Below, in pieces: positions 44,151 through 53,443 of a stretch of DNA of 61,364 nt (the stretch's first letter is position 1; the number at the start of each line of letters is the position of its first letter). The position numbers and the translations under genes are program-made. The DNA comes from Azospirillum sp. TSO35-2. GTDB taxonomy: Bacteria; Pseudomonadota; Alphaproteobacteria; Azospirillales; Azospirillaceae. Location of the stretch: the NCBI RefSeq assembly GCF_003116095.1, contig NZ_LGRA01000021.1:730345-791708 (forward strand). Direction: 5' to 3'. The notes below the pieces were generated by a model. The model had not been told where the DNA came from. It did no database searches and saw nothing but the letters and a program-made list of their open reading frames with translations.

Positions 44151-46337
44151 ATGCCTGAGGGAGTGAGCGTAGTGCCGAAGGACTCCGCGGACGTGTTGGC
44201 GACGATCGTCGCGGAGCGCGTTCCGGTGACGATGCTGGCCGAGGTGGTCATGGAGTTGGGGCTAGTGCCTGACTTCGAAGACCAGCGCCGTCTGGCCCCG
44301 GCCGACCCGTACGAGGCGCGACGGGTTCTCGCGAGGCTGGCGGTGGACGCGGCGGAGAGACGCGACGCGGTGCGTCCCTTCGCCCAGATGTTTTGCCGGA
44401 AGCTGTTTCAGGACAGCGACCTCTACGCCCGGCTCTACGAGTTCACCCAAACACCCGATGGATCGGAACTGGCGCAGGAGGCGGCGCTGGTCCTGCGTGC
44501 CCGCACGCTCCGCCTGCCCGATCTGCGAAGCCGGCTCTTCGATTGGGAACAGTGGATCTGCGTGGTGGCCGCGGGCCAAGAGAACGGCCAGACGAAGCTC
44601 GGCACTGGCGTTCTGATCGGGCCTGATCTGGTCCTGACGGCCTATCACAACGTCCGCTCGCACATCGACATGGGAGCCGAACGGAATCCTGCCCCCGGGC
44701 CCCTTCTCGCGATCTTCGACCATCTCTACGGCGAGCCGGTTACCGACCCCCAGGTCTTGCATCCGGATTGCGTCTCGGTGCCCTTCCGCAAGGAGGGGTG
44801 GCTGGTCGCTTGCTGCGAGGACTGGCCCGGCGATGGGACGGTCCTGTACCCCGACAAGGGGCAGGAAGAGGAACTGCGGCGAAAGCTTGATTTCGCGGTC
44901 CTGCGGCTGGCCGAGCCGATTGGTCGGCAGGCGCGCAACATCAACATCGGGGGAGCGCGCCGGCGCTGGCTCCGCTTGGTTCCATCGAGCGGAACGCTGC
45001 GCCACGAAGACCGCATCATCATTCCGCAGCATCCCGGCGGATCCCCGCAACGGATCGATTTCGGGCGCTTCTCCGAAACGGCCACGCAATGCGACACGTC
45101 CGGGACCCGCTTGCGCTACACCACGGAAACCGCGAAGGGCACCTCGGGTGCGCCGTGCTTCAACCAGCAGTTCGAGTTCGTCGGCCTTCACAATGCCAGC
45201 TTCGAACCCGGCGGCCTGCCCGTCGCCAACCAGGCGATCCACCTGCAACACATCCTGGATCACCTGAAGGACACCGCCTTCGCCAAAGAACTCCTCTCGA
45301 CCGCCGCCCCACTGCCCAGCATCCTGTGGAAGGTGTCCTCCGACCCGAAGTCGAATCGCGTGATCCTCGGCCGACGCCCGCTTCTGAACTGGATCGAGCA
45401 GGCCGCGGCGGAGAACCCTGCAAGCCGTGCGAACCGGATCTACGCCGCGGTCTGCCGGGGAGAGGGCGATCCTGGTCGAAGCACCACGGGATTCGGCAAA
45501 TCCTTCACCATCGAAATCCTGCGCGCGGCAAGGCGGGACAAGGGGGAAAGGTTCGTCGTGCTCGGCACCAAGGAGGAACGGGCGCCGACGTCGGTGGCCG
45601 ACGTGATTCAATCGATCGCCGACCAGTTGAGCATTCCGGCGGAGGCGCTGGAGGGCATGCCGCAGCGCCCGACCCTGGGTGCGTCGGGATCGAGCGGCGA
45701 CATGGACAAGCTGAACCTCTGGGCGACCGACGAGGTGCCGGCTTGGTTCAAGGGGGTGCTGGGCAGGCACCGCGAAGTGCGGGTGGACCTCAGGGAAGAG
45801 GCGCGCGCCGAGATGGCGCACCTTAAGGAATTCGCCAGGCCGGTGCCGGAATCGGTCCGCGCGCTGGCCGAAAGCGCCGCCCCCACATTCGAGGTCCGCA
45901 GCCGCTGGAACATCCTGTGGATCATTCTCGACCAGATCACCGACTTCCGCATGCCGGACGAGGTCCGCAATCTGTTCGCCGGTCTTACCGGCGGCAAGTT
46001 GCCGGAAACGACGATGCCGGCCGAGCTGCGCCGGCTGCGCTGGCTGTTTCTCGGTTACGTACCCGACTTTCTGGTTAAGGATGACGTGACCCCCGAACTG
46101 CTCGATCCGATGGAGGTCGGCGTGGATGCCATGCTGGCCACCTTGGAAGCACACGCCGCAGCCTTGGACAAGCCGCTCGACGAGGGGCAAGCCGTGATGG
46201 CCAAAGCCTGCATTGACTCCTATCTGAGCGAAGAGGCGCTTGCCCCCTATGTCGGGAATCCTAACAGGCGGCTTGCAAAGCTGCAATCTTTCGTTTCCAG
46301 CATCCCACCCAAGATCATGTCCAAGGTGTCGTCATGA
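44151..46337 (+). CDS. Trypsin-like protease with N-terminal adaptor and C-terminal NTPase-like region
   Basis: A 728-aa protein from ATG 44151 (GTG 44172 also possible). Residues about 1-95 form a small helical domain (DVLATIVAERVPVTMLAEVV) reminiscent of effector-associated adaptor domains. The trypsin-like core spans about 130-380 with His166 (VLTAYHNVRSH), Asp247 (KLDFAVLRLAE) and Ser332 (AKGTSGAPCFNQ). From about 395 the RRPLLNWIEQ segment and a degenerate P-loop (GRSTTGFGKSFTIEILRAAR) suggest an NTPase-like or peptide-coupling region, ending in about 250 residues of helices. Its stop overlaps the STAND gene start by four bases, pointing to a direct partnership. Confidence 0.85.
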   Translation: MPEGVSVVPKDSADVLATIVAERVPVTMLAEVVMELGLVPDFEDQRRLAPADPYEARRVLARLAVDAAERRDAVRPFAQMFCRKLFQDSDLYARLYEFTQTPDGSELAQEAALVLRARTLRLPDLRSRLFDWEQWICVVAAGQENGQTKLGTGVLIGPDLVLTAYHNVRSHIDMGAERNPAPGPLLAIFDHLYGEPVTDPQVLHPDCVSVPFRKEGWLVACCEDWPGDGTVLYPDKGQEEELRRKLDFAVLRLAEPIGRQARNINIGGARRRWLRLVPSSGTLRHEDRIIIPQHPGGSPQRIDFGRFSETATQCDTSGTRLRYTTETAKGTSGAPCFNQQFEFVGLHNASFEPGGLPVANQAIHLQHILDHLKDTAFAKELLSTAAPLPSILWKVSSDPKSNRVILGRRPLLNWIEQAAAENPASRANRIYAAVCRGEGDPGRSTTGFGKSFTIEILRAARRDKGERFVVLGTKEERAPTSVADVIQSIADQLSIPAEALEGMPQRPTLGASGSSGDMDKLNLWATDEVPAWFKGVLGRHREVRVDLREEARAEMAHLKEFARPVPESVRALAESAAPTFEVRSRWNILWIILDQITDFRMPDEVRNLFAGLTGGKLPETTMPAELRRLRWLFLGYVPDFLVKDDVTPELLDPMEVGVDAMLATLEAHAAALDKPLDEGQAVMAKACIDSYLSEEALAPYVGNPNRRLAKLQSFVSSIPPKIMSKVSS

Positions 46338-49300
46338 CCTCGTCCGATTCTTCGGCTGTTCCGGGTACCCGCAGGCCGGTCCATGCGGACGACCCTGCCC
46401 TGGCCAGCCAAGTAGCGGTGCTCGTCAAGGAAGCAGTGGCGCGCTTGATGGAGGAATCCGTCGTGGAGGAGGCCAAGCCGCTGCCCCGGACCGAGGCGGC
46501 GTACCGTGCCGCCGCTTGCGACACCTTCGTCGTCAAGGATCTGAACGCCGATCCGGACTCCGAGGAACTCCGGGCCATCCTGAAACAGACCGAAATGATC
46601 ATGGTCGGTGGACAGCGCCGGCTGCGCCTGACCGACGAGGCGCGCAGCCGGTTCCTCGCCGAAGTCCGCGACATGCCGGAATTCCGGCGCGTGCTCGACG
46701 AGCTTATTACGGCCGACAAGCGGGCCTTCGAGGCGATCACCTCCGATCCCGTCCGGCTCCCGAGCGCCTGGCTGCGGGCCTTTCTTGACGGCGTCTTCGG
46801 CGACTTTGCGACTGCGCCGCCGTCTGAACTCCGCGCCGCGGTGAATGCCCTCGAACGGCTCCGCCACGTTCCGCTGGGGGACGCCGTCCCGACGCTGGCC
46901 GAGGCGAGCCGCCAGCTCAACCTCGCCGAACTCCTCGAACCGTTGCGCATCCTGATCGGCGCCACCGACGGCTGGAACGGCCTGCCGCCGAAGGACCGGT
47001 TCAGCGGGCGCGAAGCCGAGCAGCGGACGCTGCGCAGCTTCGTCGACGTCCTGCAAGCGCAGAGCTTTTCCGAAGGCTTTCAGCGGTTCACCGCGCGGGT
47101 GCTCGACGGGGTGTCTAACGCCTTCACGGAGCGTTCCGCCGGCGTCCTGGTGCTGGCCGCGAGGGGCGGGCTGGGAAAAACGGCCCTGATCGCGAAGTTC
47201 GTGCTCGACCACGCGTTTGCCCAGAGCCGGCCGTTTCCCTTCGCTTATCTCGATTTCGATCGCGGCGCGATCCAGCCGCGCGACCCTCACCGGCTGCTGA
47301 TCGAGGTGGCGGGGCAAGTGGCGTTACAGCACCCGGCGCTCGAGCCCAGGCTGTCGGACCTTCGGCGCCGACTGCGGGCCGCGGTCGTCGATCCGCGCGC
47401 CGAAACGACGCAAAACCCCTTCGACGAGTTCCGCGCCGTGGTGCGCGGGTTTATCGCCGACAAGGGCCTGCCCTTCCTTCTGGTCCTGGACACCATGGAG
47501 GTGGTGCAGTACGACCCGGCCGCGCTGGCCGGCGTTGTCGCCTTCGTCGATGAACTGACCGCCGGCTATTTCCCAGAGCTGCGCGTCGTTGCCGCCGGCC
47601 GGGCCGACATTCCGGAACTGCGGTCGGCAACCGATACCCGCTCGGAAGGGAAACTGCTTCCCCTCCCCCCGCTGCCGGTGAAAGACGCCTGGACCATGGC
47701 CGACCGGCTGGGGCGTGATCTTCTCGGTGTGGACTGGCAGGAGACCTGGGCGAAGCGGATCGCGGGCGATGAGTGGAATCCGCAGGACCGGCGCGAACCG
47801 CTTTCCATCCGGGTCGCCGTCGAACTTCTGTGTACGGCCGAGGACACCGCGGCCCGCGACAAGCTCGCCCGGGAAATCGAACAGGTCGGCGAGAACGCGC
47901 GGGACGATTTTGTGGCCGTTCTGTACGAACGGCGCGTGCTCCGCCATGTCCGCGACCTCGACGTGCAGGCGCTGGCCTGGCCCGGACTGGTGTTGCGGCG
48001 GGTGACGCCCGATATCGTCCACGACCTTCTGGCACAGCAATGCGGTCTGACGCCGGAGCGGGCGGCGGCGGCCTTCGATGGATTGGCGCGCGAGGCGTGG
48101 ATCGTCGAACGCAAGGGCGATGCGCTGCACCACCATCCGGACCTGCGCGCGCGGACGCTGCCGCTGATGCGCCGGCATGATCCGGCACTATTCGAACGGG
48201 TCAACCGCGCGGCCATCGAATATTTCGGCATGCGCCAGGAACGGAGCCTGCAGGACCGCGCCGAGTGGCTGTACCATCGGATGCTGGCTGGCGAAGAGCT
48301 GGAATCGCTCCAGCGCGATTGGAGCGACGAGGTGGGCCTGCTGCTCGCCGGTGCCGGGGAGGATCTGCCGCCGGACTCGCCTGCGGCTGCGTTCGTGACG
48401 GCGCTGACCGCGCAGACACTGCTTCCGGCCGCACGCGTTTCCGCGTTTCCTCCATCATTGGCCATGGAACATGTGGCGCGCACGGCCTCCCAGCTTGGAC
48501 ATTTCCATGACCTGCGGCTGCAGGACGTCATTCTTGCCATGCAGCCGGAAGCTGCGTTTCACAGTCCACTGTCCCCGATGGCGCGGGCGGCGACCGTAAC
48601 CCTGTCCGCAAAATCCGGGCGCTGGCATTCCGTCCGCCCCTTCGATGAGCGCTCCGCCACCGAGGGGGCCGGCCCATGGGAGATGTACCTCGATTTCGCG
48701 CTGCGATACTGCCGTGCCCGCATGCTTGATCCGTGGATCATGTCATTGCCTTTGGGACATCCCGAATTCGTCACGAAGTCGTCTACGCCAAGGCATGAAT
48801 TCCGTTCGATGGTGCAGGACCTCGCGCTCACACGCCTGCTGAAGCTTCCGGAATTCCATGAACTGGACGGCAAGTTGGCACGCATGATCATGAACTGGCC
48901 GTCGCAATCTTTCAGTCTTGGGCAGACTATGATCCGGCTGGTTCTGACCTTCGGGGAGGAGTCCTTTGAGCCCGCTTTGGATCACTTTCTGCGTCATATC
49001 GAATTGCATGCTTTCGAAAAGAACCGTGCAACCATCTCATTTGCAGAAATGGTGGCCCTTTCCGAACCGTATGGGAATGAGGCACCGCTGTTTTCTCGCG
49101 TTCTGGAAACAAGTCCTTCGATCTGGCGCATGACGTCCGGCAACGACGTGCCTGCATTGCGATTCCGGAACCCCGAAGTACGATCGATCCTGCACAATGC
49201 GCTGACCCGGCTGAGGATCGATCTTGGGCGGTATGCAAAGCGACCAATTCGACGGTTTGCGGTCGCGCGCGACGAGGATTGGCTCGTGCCGGTGGCCTAC

Positions 49301-49573
49301 GCCGCCGCTCGCGCGGTCAATGGCAAAATTCCCCCCATGGTGCTCGATCATGTTGCGGATCAGGATGTCGCGTCGCGTTCCAGCAGGTTCCTGCGCCGTC
49401 AAGCACCTTTGAAGGGCGACACCTTGCAGATCCTCCGCCGCGCCGACGAGGCCGGCAACTTCTCGGAAACCGCCAAGCTGTTTCTGGGGTATGGAAGCGG
49501 TGATGATCAGGATCTCCGCATGTTGTTGCGTTTTCATGCGGAGTGGCGGTCGCGCATTGCCGGACTTACGTAG
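46334..49573 (+). CDS. STAND-type ATPase (1079 aa)
   Basis: A large signal-transduction ATPase. Residues about 1-215 are helical and hold an unknown domain. From about 225 (FSGREAEQRTLRSFVDVLQA) an ATPase core follows with Walker A ARGGLGKT (residues 276-283; Ala replaces the usual first Gly), Walker B LPFLLVLDTME (Asp386), and the sensor-like VVAAGRADIPELR. A winged-helix region (VTPDIVHDLLAQQCGLTPER, REAWIVERKGDALHHHPDLR) is followed by about 450 helical residues that could be the ligand-sensing superstructure. STAND proteins act as ATP-dependent switches. Translationally coupled to the 728-aa protease, it is the likely sensor or trigger of the proteases and nuclease. Confidence 0.82.
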   Translation: MTSSDSSAVPGTRRPVHADDPALASQVAVLVKEAVARLMEESVVEEAKPLPRTEAAYRAAACDTFVVKDLNADPDSEELRAILKQTEMIMVGGQRRLRLTDEARSRFLAEVRDMPEFRRVLDELITADKRAFEAITSDPVRLPSAWLRAFLDGVFGDFATAPPSELRAAVNALERLRHVPLGDAVPTLAEASRQLNLAELLEPLRILIGATDGWNGLPPKDRFSGREAEQRTLRSFVDVLQAQSFSEGFQRFTARVLDGVSNAFTERSAGVLVLAARGGLGKTALIAKFVLDHAFAQSRPFPFAYLDFDRGAIQPRDPHRLLIEVAGQVALQHPALEPRLSDLRRRLRAAVVDPRAETTQNPFDEFRAVVRGFIADKGLPFLLVLDTMEVVQYDPAALAGVVAFVDELTAGYFPELRVVAAGRADIPELRSATDTRSEGKLLPLPPLPVKDAWTMADRLGRDLLGVDWQETWAKRIAGDEWNPQDRREPLSIRVAVELLCTAEDTAARDKLAREIEQVGENARDDFVAVLYERRVLRHVRDLDVQALAWPGLVLRRVTPDIVHDLLAQQCGLTPERAAAAFDGLAREAWIVERKGDALHHHPDLRARTLPLMRRHDPALFERVNRAAIEYFGMRQERSLQDRAEWLYHRMLAGEELESLQRDWSDEVGLLLAGAGEDLPPDSPAAAFVTALTAQTLLPAARVSAFPPSLAMEHVARTASQLGHFHDLRLQDVILAMQPEAAFHSPLSPMARAATVTLSAKSGRWHSVRPFDERSATEGAGPWEMYLDFALRYCRARMLDPWIMSLPLGHPEFVTKSSTPRHEFRSMVQDLALTRLLKLPEFHELDGKLARMIMNWPSQSFSLGQTMIRLVLTFGEESFEPALDHFLRHIELHAFEKNRATISFAEMVALSEPYGNEAPLFSRVLETSPSIWRMTSGNDVPALRFRNPEVRSILHNALTRLRIDLGRYAKRPIRRFAVARDEDWLVPVAYAAARAVNGKIPPMVLDHVADQDVASRSSRFLRRQAPLKGDTLQILRRADEAGNFSETAKLFLGYGSGDDQDLRMLLRFHAEWRSRIAGLT

Positions 49574-50054
49574 TTAGGACCTCGGCCAAAACAACGAATC
49601 TCACGGCGCAACTGCGGGTAGGCGATCCTCAGGCGTGGGCTGAGCGGCTAGACTCGGCGGCATGATCGATGAAGCTGAGAACCGCCGCCACTACGAACTG
49701 CTGCACCCTGGTCCGAGCGAACGCGGGTGCCGCCTGTTTGTGGCCACGCAAGTGCGCGCCCTCGGGCATGGCGGGCTGTGCCGAAGCCCACCGCCACCCG
49801 CTCGATCAGCGGGCGCAGCCGGTTGCGTGCTTCGATCCGGTGCTCCGGGTCATCCAGCGTCGCCGCCAGATCGGCGATCCGCTCCCGGTACAGGGCAGCC
49901 AAGCTGACATCATGCTTCGTCATGATGATCTCATCGTCTCAAGACATGGGGCATCCGGGACCCCCGGAGCGGTTCACTAACTGTTGGCAGAACCCCTCGC
50001 GAACACTACTATACATCCAGCTCGATTCGGTGTGGGAGCGAACTGGGGGCAAGT
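49574..50054. other. Junction between the two islands
   Basis: No intact gene. A serine-recombinase C-terminal scrap lies on the minus strand at about 49700-49923. The rest shows nothing recognisable, and no tRNA or clear attachment site was seen. The promoter of the methylase operon must lie in 49925-50050; no strong -35/-10 match was identified. Confidence 0.45.
49700..49923 (-). pseudogene. Serine recombinase C-terminal remnant
   Basis: Minus-strand frame from 49923 contains SLAALYRERIADLAATLDDP then EARNRLRPLIERVAV, the usual C-terminal helix region of large serine recombinases (ALYR.KVA.L..ALDDP....A...LR.LIERV). The catalytic N-terminal domain is absent and the tail is out of frame. 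It suggests that recombinase-mediated insertion shaped this boundary. Confidence 0.55.
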
Positions 50055-51323
50055 TTGCAGGTTAGTGGTCATGATCCAATCTTCGTGGACGCCTTTGCCG
50101 GGTGTGGGGGGCTGAGCCTTGGCCTGATGCGGGCAGGCTGGAAGGGCCTGTTCGCTATCGAGAAGGACTTGTTTGCCTTCGAGACACTCAAGGCAAACCT
50201 CATTGACGGGCCACGCTTCCAGTATGACTGGCCCGAGTGGCTTGAGCGCAAACCCTGGACCATCGAGAGCCTAATGGCAGCCCATGGAGCCGATTTGCAG
50301 GGGTTGCGCGGAAAGGTTGACTTGCTGGCAGGCGGCCCGCCGTGCCAAGGGTTTTCGAGCGCTGGCCGCAGGAAACCTGGCGATCCGCGGAACGAGCTGG
50401 TCGAACGGTATCTTGAATTTGTCGAGGCCGTGCTACCATGCATGGTGTTGATCGAGAACGTGCGAGGGATCACCTACGACTTCGTTGACAAGGGTGAAGA
50501 CGCCATTCGCCGTAACTTCGCCAATGAGCTGGTCTCGCGGCTGGGCGTCCACTATCATGTCTATACCGATACTATTCGGTGCTCAACGTTCGGCGTACCC
50601 CAGCAACGCCCACGCTTCTTCCTAGTCGGCATGCTGAAAGCGAGCGAGATGCGGCTTCCTTTGGGAGACGATCCGTTTGTGCGGATGCATGCACAGCGTG
50701 ACCGGTTTCTCGACCAGCGTGGTCTCAAGGCGAGGGTGTCATCCAAGCAGGCGATCTCTGACCTGGAGTGCGATCGCGCTGGCGTCGGCCCGTGCCTGGA
50801 CTCGAAGGGTTACAACGCAATCCTGACTGTTACGCCCCGCACCAATTACCAGCGCCTCATGCGTGACGGGTTCACAGGGGTCGTCTCAGACACGCGGCTC
50901 GCTCGCCACCGCCCCCATATCGTCGAGCGGTTCGGAAAGATTATCGTGGAGTGCCGGGAGGCTGCCCGGCTCAATGTTCAGTTGAACAAGGAGATGAGGG
51001 AGCGCCATGGTATCAAGAAGATGGCGACACGGGTCCTGGACCCGGCGCTTCCCGCCCCGACGATCACGAGCATGCCTGACGATCTGCTGCACTACTCCGA
51101 ACCGCGTACCCTTACCGTTCGTGAGAACGCGCGACTGCAGACATTCCCAGACTGGTTCGTGTTCAAGGGGAAGTACACCACTGGAGGTGAACGCCGGGCG
51201 CGAGAGGTTCCCCGCTTCACCCAGGTGGCTAACGCCGTCCCACCGCTTATTGCCGAGATGTGGGGCGAAGTGCTGATGCAGTACCACAAGGCTCGCGCCG
51301 CCAGCCACCAACTCGCGGCATAA
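50055..51323 (+). CDS. dcm: C5-cytosine DNA methyltransferase
   Basis: A 422-aa DNA (cytosine-5) methyltransferase with all expected motifs: motif I DAFAGCGGLSLGL, motif IV GGPPCQGFS with catalytic Cys97, motif VI VLIENVRG, motif VIII QQRPRFFLVG, motif IX RTLTVRENARLQTFPDWF and motif X FTQVANAVPP. The segment before RENARLQTFP is the target-recognition region; its specificity cannot be read by eye. TTG 50055 is the likely start (LQVSGHDPIFVDAF) after GGGGGCAAG. It leads a five-gene operon with three ATPase/nuclease genes and vsr, so it probably marks self DNA. Confidence 0.92.
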   Translation: MQVSGHDPIFVDAFAGCGGLSLGLMRAGWKGLFAIEKDLFAFETLKANLIDGPRFQYDWPEWLERKPWTIESLMAAHGADLQGLRGKVDLLAGGPPCQGFSSAGRRKPGDPRNELVERYLEFVEAVLPCMVLIENVRGITYDFVDKGEDAIRRNFANELVSRLGVHYHVYTDTIRCSTFGVPQQRPRFFLVGMLKASEMRLPLGDDPFVRMHAQRDRFLDQRGLKARVSSKQAISDLECDRAGVGPCLDSKGYNAILTVTPRTNYQRLMRDGFTGVVSDTRLARHRPHIVERFGKIIVECREAARLNVQLNKEMRERHGIKKMATRVLDPALPAPTITSMPDDLLHYSEPRTLTVRENARLQTFPDWFVFKGKYTTGGERRAREVPRFTQVANAVPPLIAEMWGEVLMQYHKARAASHQLAA

Positions 51324-51325
51324 GT

Positions 51326-53443
51326 ATGCTCAGCAACGATACCCCGACTGCCGACGCAGGACCCGTCCCCTTCCCGCAGGGCCTCATGGCCTGGTCGGGC
51401 AATCGGGGCGGCGGTGTGCGCCGCCTGTTCGACCCGGCCAGCGGGCGGCCGGGCGCGATGGTATTTGAGACGAACCTGCTCCACCAACTTCGCGACTGGG
51501 CCCGCAAAGTTGCCGAGGGCGACGAGCATGCACCCCGAGTGATCCTCCTGGTCGGAGGCCCGGGCAACGGTAAGACGGAGGCGGTCGAGGCGACGATTGC
51601 CGCGCTCGACGCCTCACTTGGGTGTGATGGGGGCTTAGTGTCGACCCTCGCGACCTCCTACCACCCACCGGAAGGCATGCCCGTCCCGCGTTTCGTCGAG
51701 ATTGACGCTGGCAGCCTCTCGTCACCGGTGCGCACGTTGCGGCTTCAGGTCGTCCAGGATGCATCTGTGGGTGGCACGGCCGCGAGGCCGCCGGCTCAGC
51801 TGCTGGTCGAGGAGCTGGGGGAGGCGGTATCGTCGCCAGGGACGCTGGCCTACCTTTGCTGTGTCAACCGTGGCGTTCTTGATGACGCGATGATCCACGC
51901 GATCGACAGCGACCTCCCCGACGCCCGTGAGCTGCTTGAGATGATCGCCCGCGCGGTGAGTCAGACCGCCGAAGCACCGGCTTGCTGGCCGCTGGAAGGC
52001 TTCCCGAACGTGGGTGTTTGGCCCATGGATGCCGAATCTCTCGCGGAACCGACGGAGGCCGGCGACGCGCCGCCTGCCGAGGCCATCCTGGCTCGTGCGA
52101 TTGACGCGACGATGTGGTCCGTTGCCTGTGCCGCCGGCCCGGCCTGTCCGTTTTGCAGGTCGCGCAAGCTTCTGTCTGCGTCGCGCGAGAGCGCCAGCCT
52201 GCTCAAGATGCTCCGGTGGTTCGAGTTGGCTACGGGGAAGCGCTGGGCGTTCCGCGACCTCTTCTCCTTATTTTCCCACATCTTGGCCGCATCGGGGACG
52301 CCTAAGGCCAGGGTGGCGCTTGGACCTTGCGACTGGGCGGCCGCGCTTGTCGAGGCGGACCAGAGGGCTGCCGGCCGCCCCAAGCGAGACACATCGGCGG
52401 CGCTCTTCTGGCTCGTGTCGGCACAATACCAGCACGCCCTGTTCCATTCCTGGGACTGGACCCTCGCCTCGTCTCTGCTCAAAGACGTTAAGGACCTCGG
52501 TCTCCATGAGACGAACAACACGGCCATGGGGTTGTGCTATTTTCTGCAGTCTCGCGCTTCGGGTTACATGCCAGCCATGATTGCGCCACTGCTGGACGAC
52601 ATGGACCACCTGCTCGATCCCGCGCTCGCCCCGCCGGAACACGAGGTCGTGCTCTGGGGAGGCAATGTTCCGCTGGGCGACTTTGACGCACGCTTCAGCA
52701 GGTCGGTGCGCGAGGGGCTGGACTTCGCCATCCGGACCCGCGCACTGTCCCAGATAGAGCGCACGCTGCTCGAAAGGCTCGCCGACCTGGATGAACTCCT
52801 GGGGACCCCCCACATTCGCCGCCGGCGCCCAACCGCGGCTACACGCGTCCAGCGAGCCGCGCGGGATTTCGCATGCCGGATCACGCGCCGGAGTGTTGGC
52901 GCGCGCCAAGCCGCCGTGCCCGACGCAGCGCTGCTGGATCGCTTCCACCGTCTGGTCACGGACGCCGATGGCCGGGGCCACGAACTGCACGAGGTGGCCA
53001 TCCAGGTGGAGGACCTCCTGAACAACGGTGCGAATTTCGACGTGTCCCTGAGCACCACGTTCGGGCAGCCGATGCCGCCAGTCCGGAGCCGGGCCATCCT
53101 CGAGGTTTCGCGCCGCAGAGTCTATGCCAGGGAGGCGAACGTCGCTGGGCGCCCGTCGCCGTCGCTGTGCTTCCTCAATGTCGAGGCGGGAGGCAGCTCT
53201 CAGCCGATCGCCGTCACCTACGACTTGTTCAAGGCGGTCTCTGACCTGGAGCGAGGATTGTCGCCCGCGTCGCTGCCCCACAGCGTCCTAGCTCTGCTGG
53301 ACACCACGCGCGCCAGGATGGCCGGCTCGATCGTTCGTGACAAGCATGTGCAGGACCGTCCAACGATCCATCTCGGCGACAGCCTGACGATCGAGCGGCA
53401 CCGGGGACGGTTCATCGCAAGGAAGCGGGGACGACGTCCGTGA
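51326..53443 (+). CDS. AAA ATPase, DptF-like (705 aa)
   Basis: Begins MLSNDTPTADAGPVPFPQGL two bases after the methyltransferase stop. Walker A is GGPGNGKT (residues 77-84). A compact cysteine cluster (Cys268, then ACPFCRSRK with Cys274 and Cys277) may bind zinc. The rest is a helical AAA-like architecture with ASYHPPEG-type and LLVEELGEAVSS segments. In size, position and the small Cys motif it parallels DptF of DptFGH restriction systems. Its last bases overlap the next gene by four (GTGA), so the two are coupled. The DptF relation is inference. Confidence 0.75.
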   Translation: MLSNDTPTADAGPVPFPQGLMAWSGNRGGGVRRLFDPASGRPGAMVFETNLLHQLRDWARKVAEGDEHAPRVILLVGGPGNGKTEAVEATIAALDASLGCDGGLVSTLATSYHPPEGMPVPRFVEIDAGSLSSPVRTLRLQVVQDASVGGTAARPPAQLLVEELGEAVSSPGTLAYLCCVNRGVLDDAMIHAIDSDLPDARELLEMIARAVSQTAEAPACWPLEGFPNVGVWPMDAESLAEPTEAGDAPPAEAILARAIDATMWSVACAAGPACPFCRSRKLLSASRESASLLKMLRWFELATGKRWAFRDLFSLFSHILAASGTPKARVALGPCDWAAALVEADQRAAGRPKRDTSAALFWLVSAQYQHALFHSWDWTLASSLLKDVKDLGLHETNNTAMGLCYFLQSRASGYMPAMIAPLLDDMDHLLDPALAPPEHEVVLWGGNVPLGDFDARFSRSVREGLDFAIRTRALSQIERTLLERLADLDELLGTPHIRRRRPTAATRVQRAARDFACRITRRSVGARQAAVPDAALLDRFHRLVTDADGRGHELHEVAIQVEDLLNNGANFDVSLSTTFGQPMPPVRSRAILEVSRRRVYAREANVAGRPSPSLCFLNVEAGGSSQPIAVTYDLFKAVSDLERGLSPASLPHSVLALLDTTRARMAGSIVRDKHVQDRPTIHLGDSLTIERHRGRFIARKRGRRP

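Noticed and set aside
44262..46286. 674-aa minus-strand frame opposite the third protease
   Set aside because: Antisense shadow with no motif.
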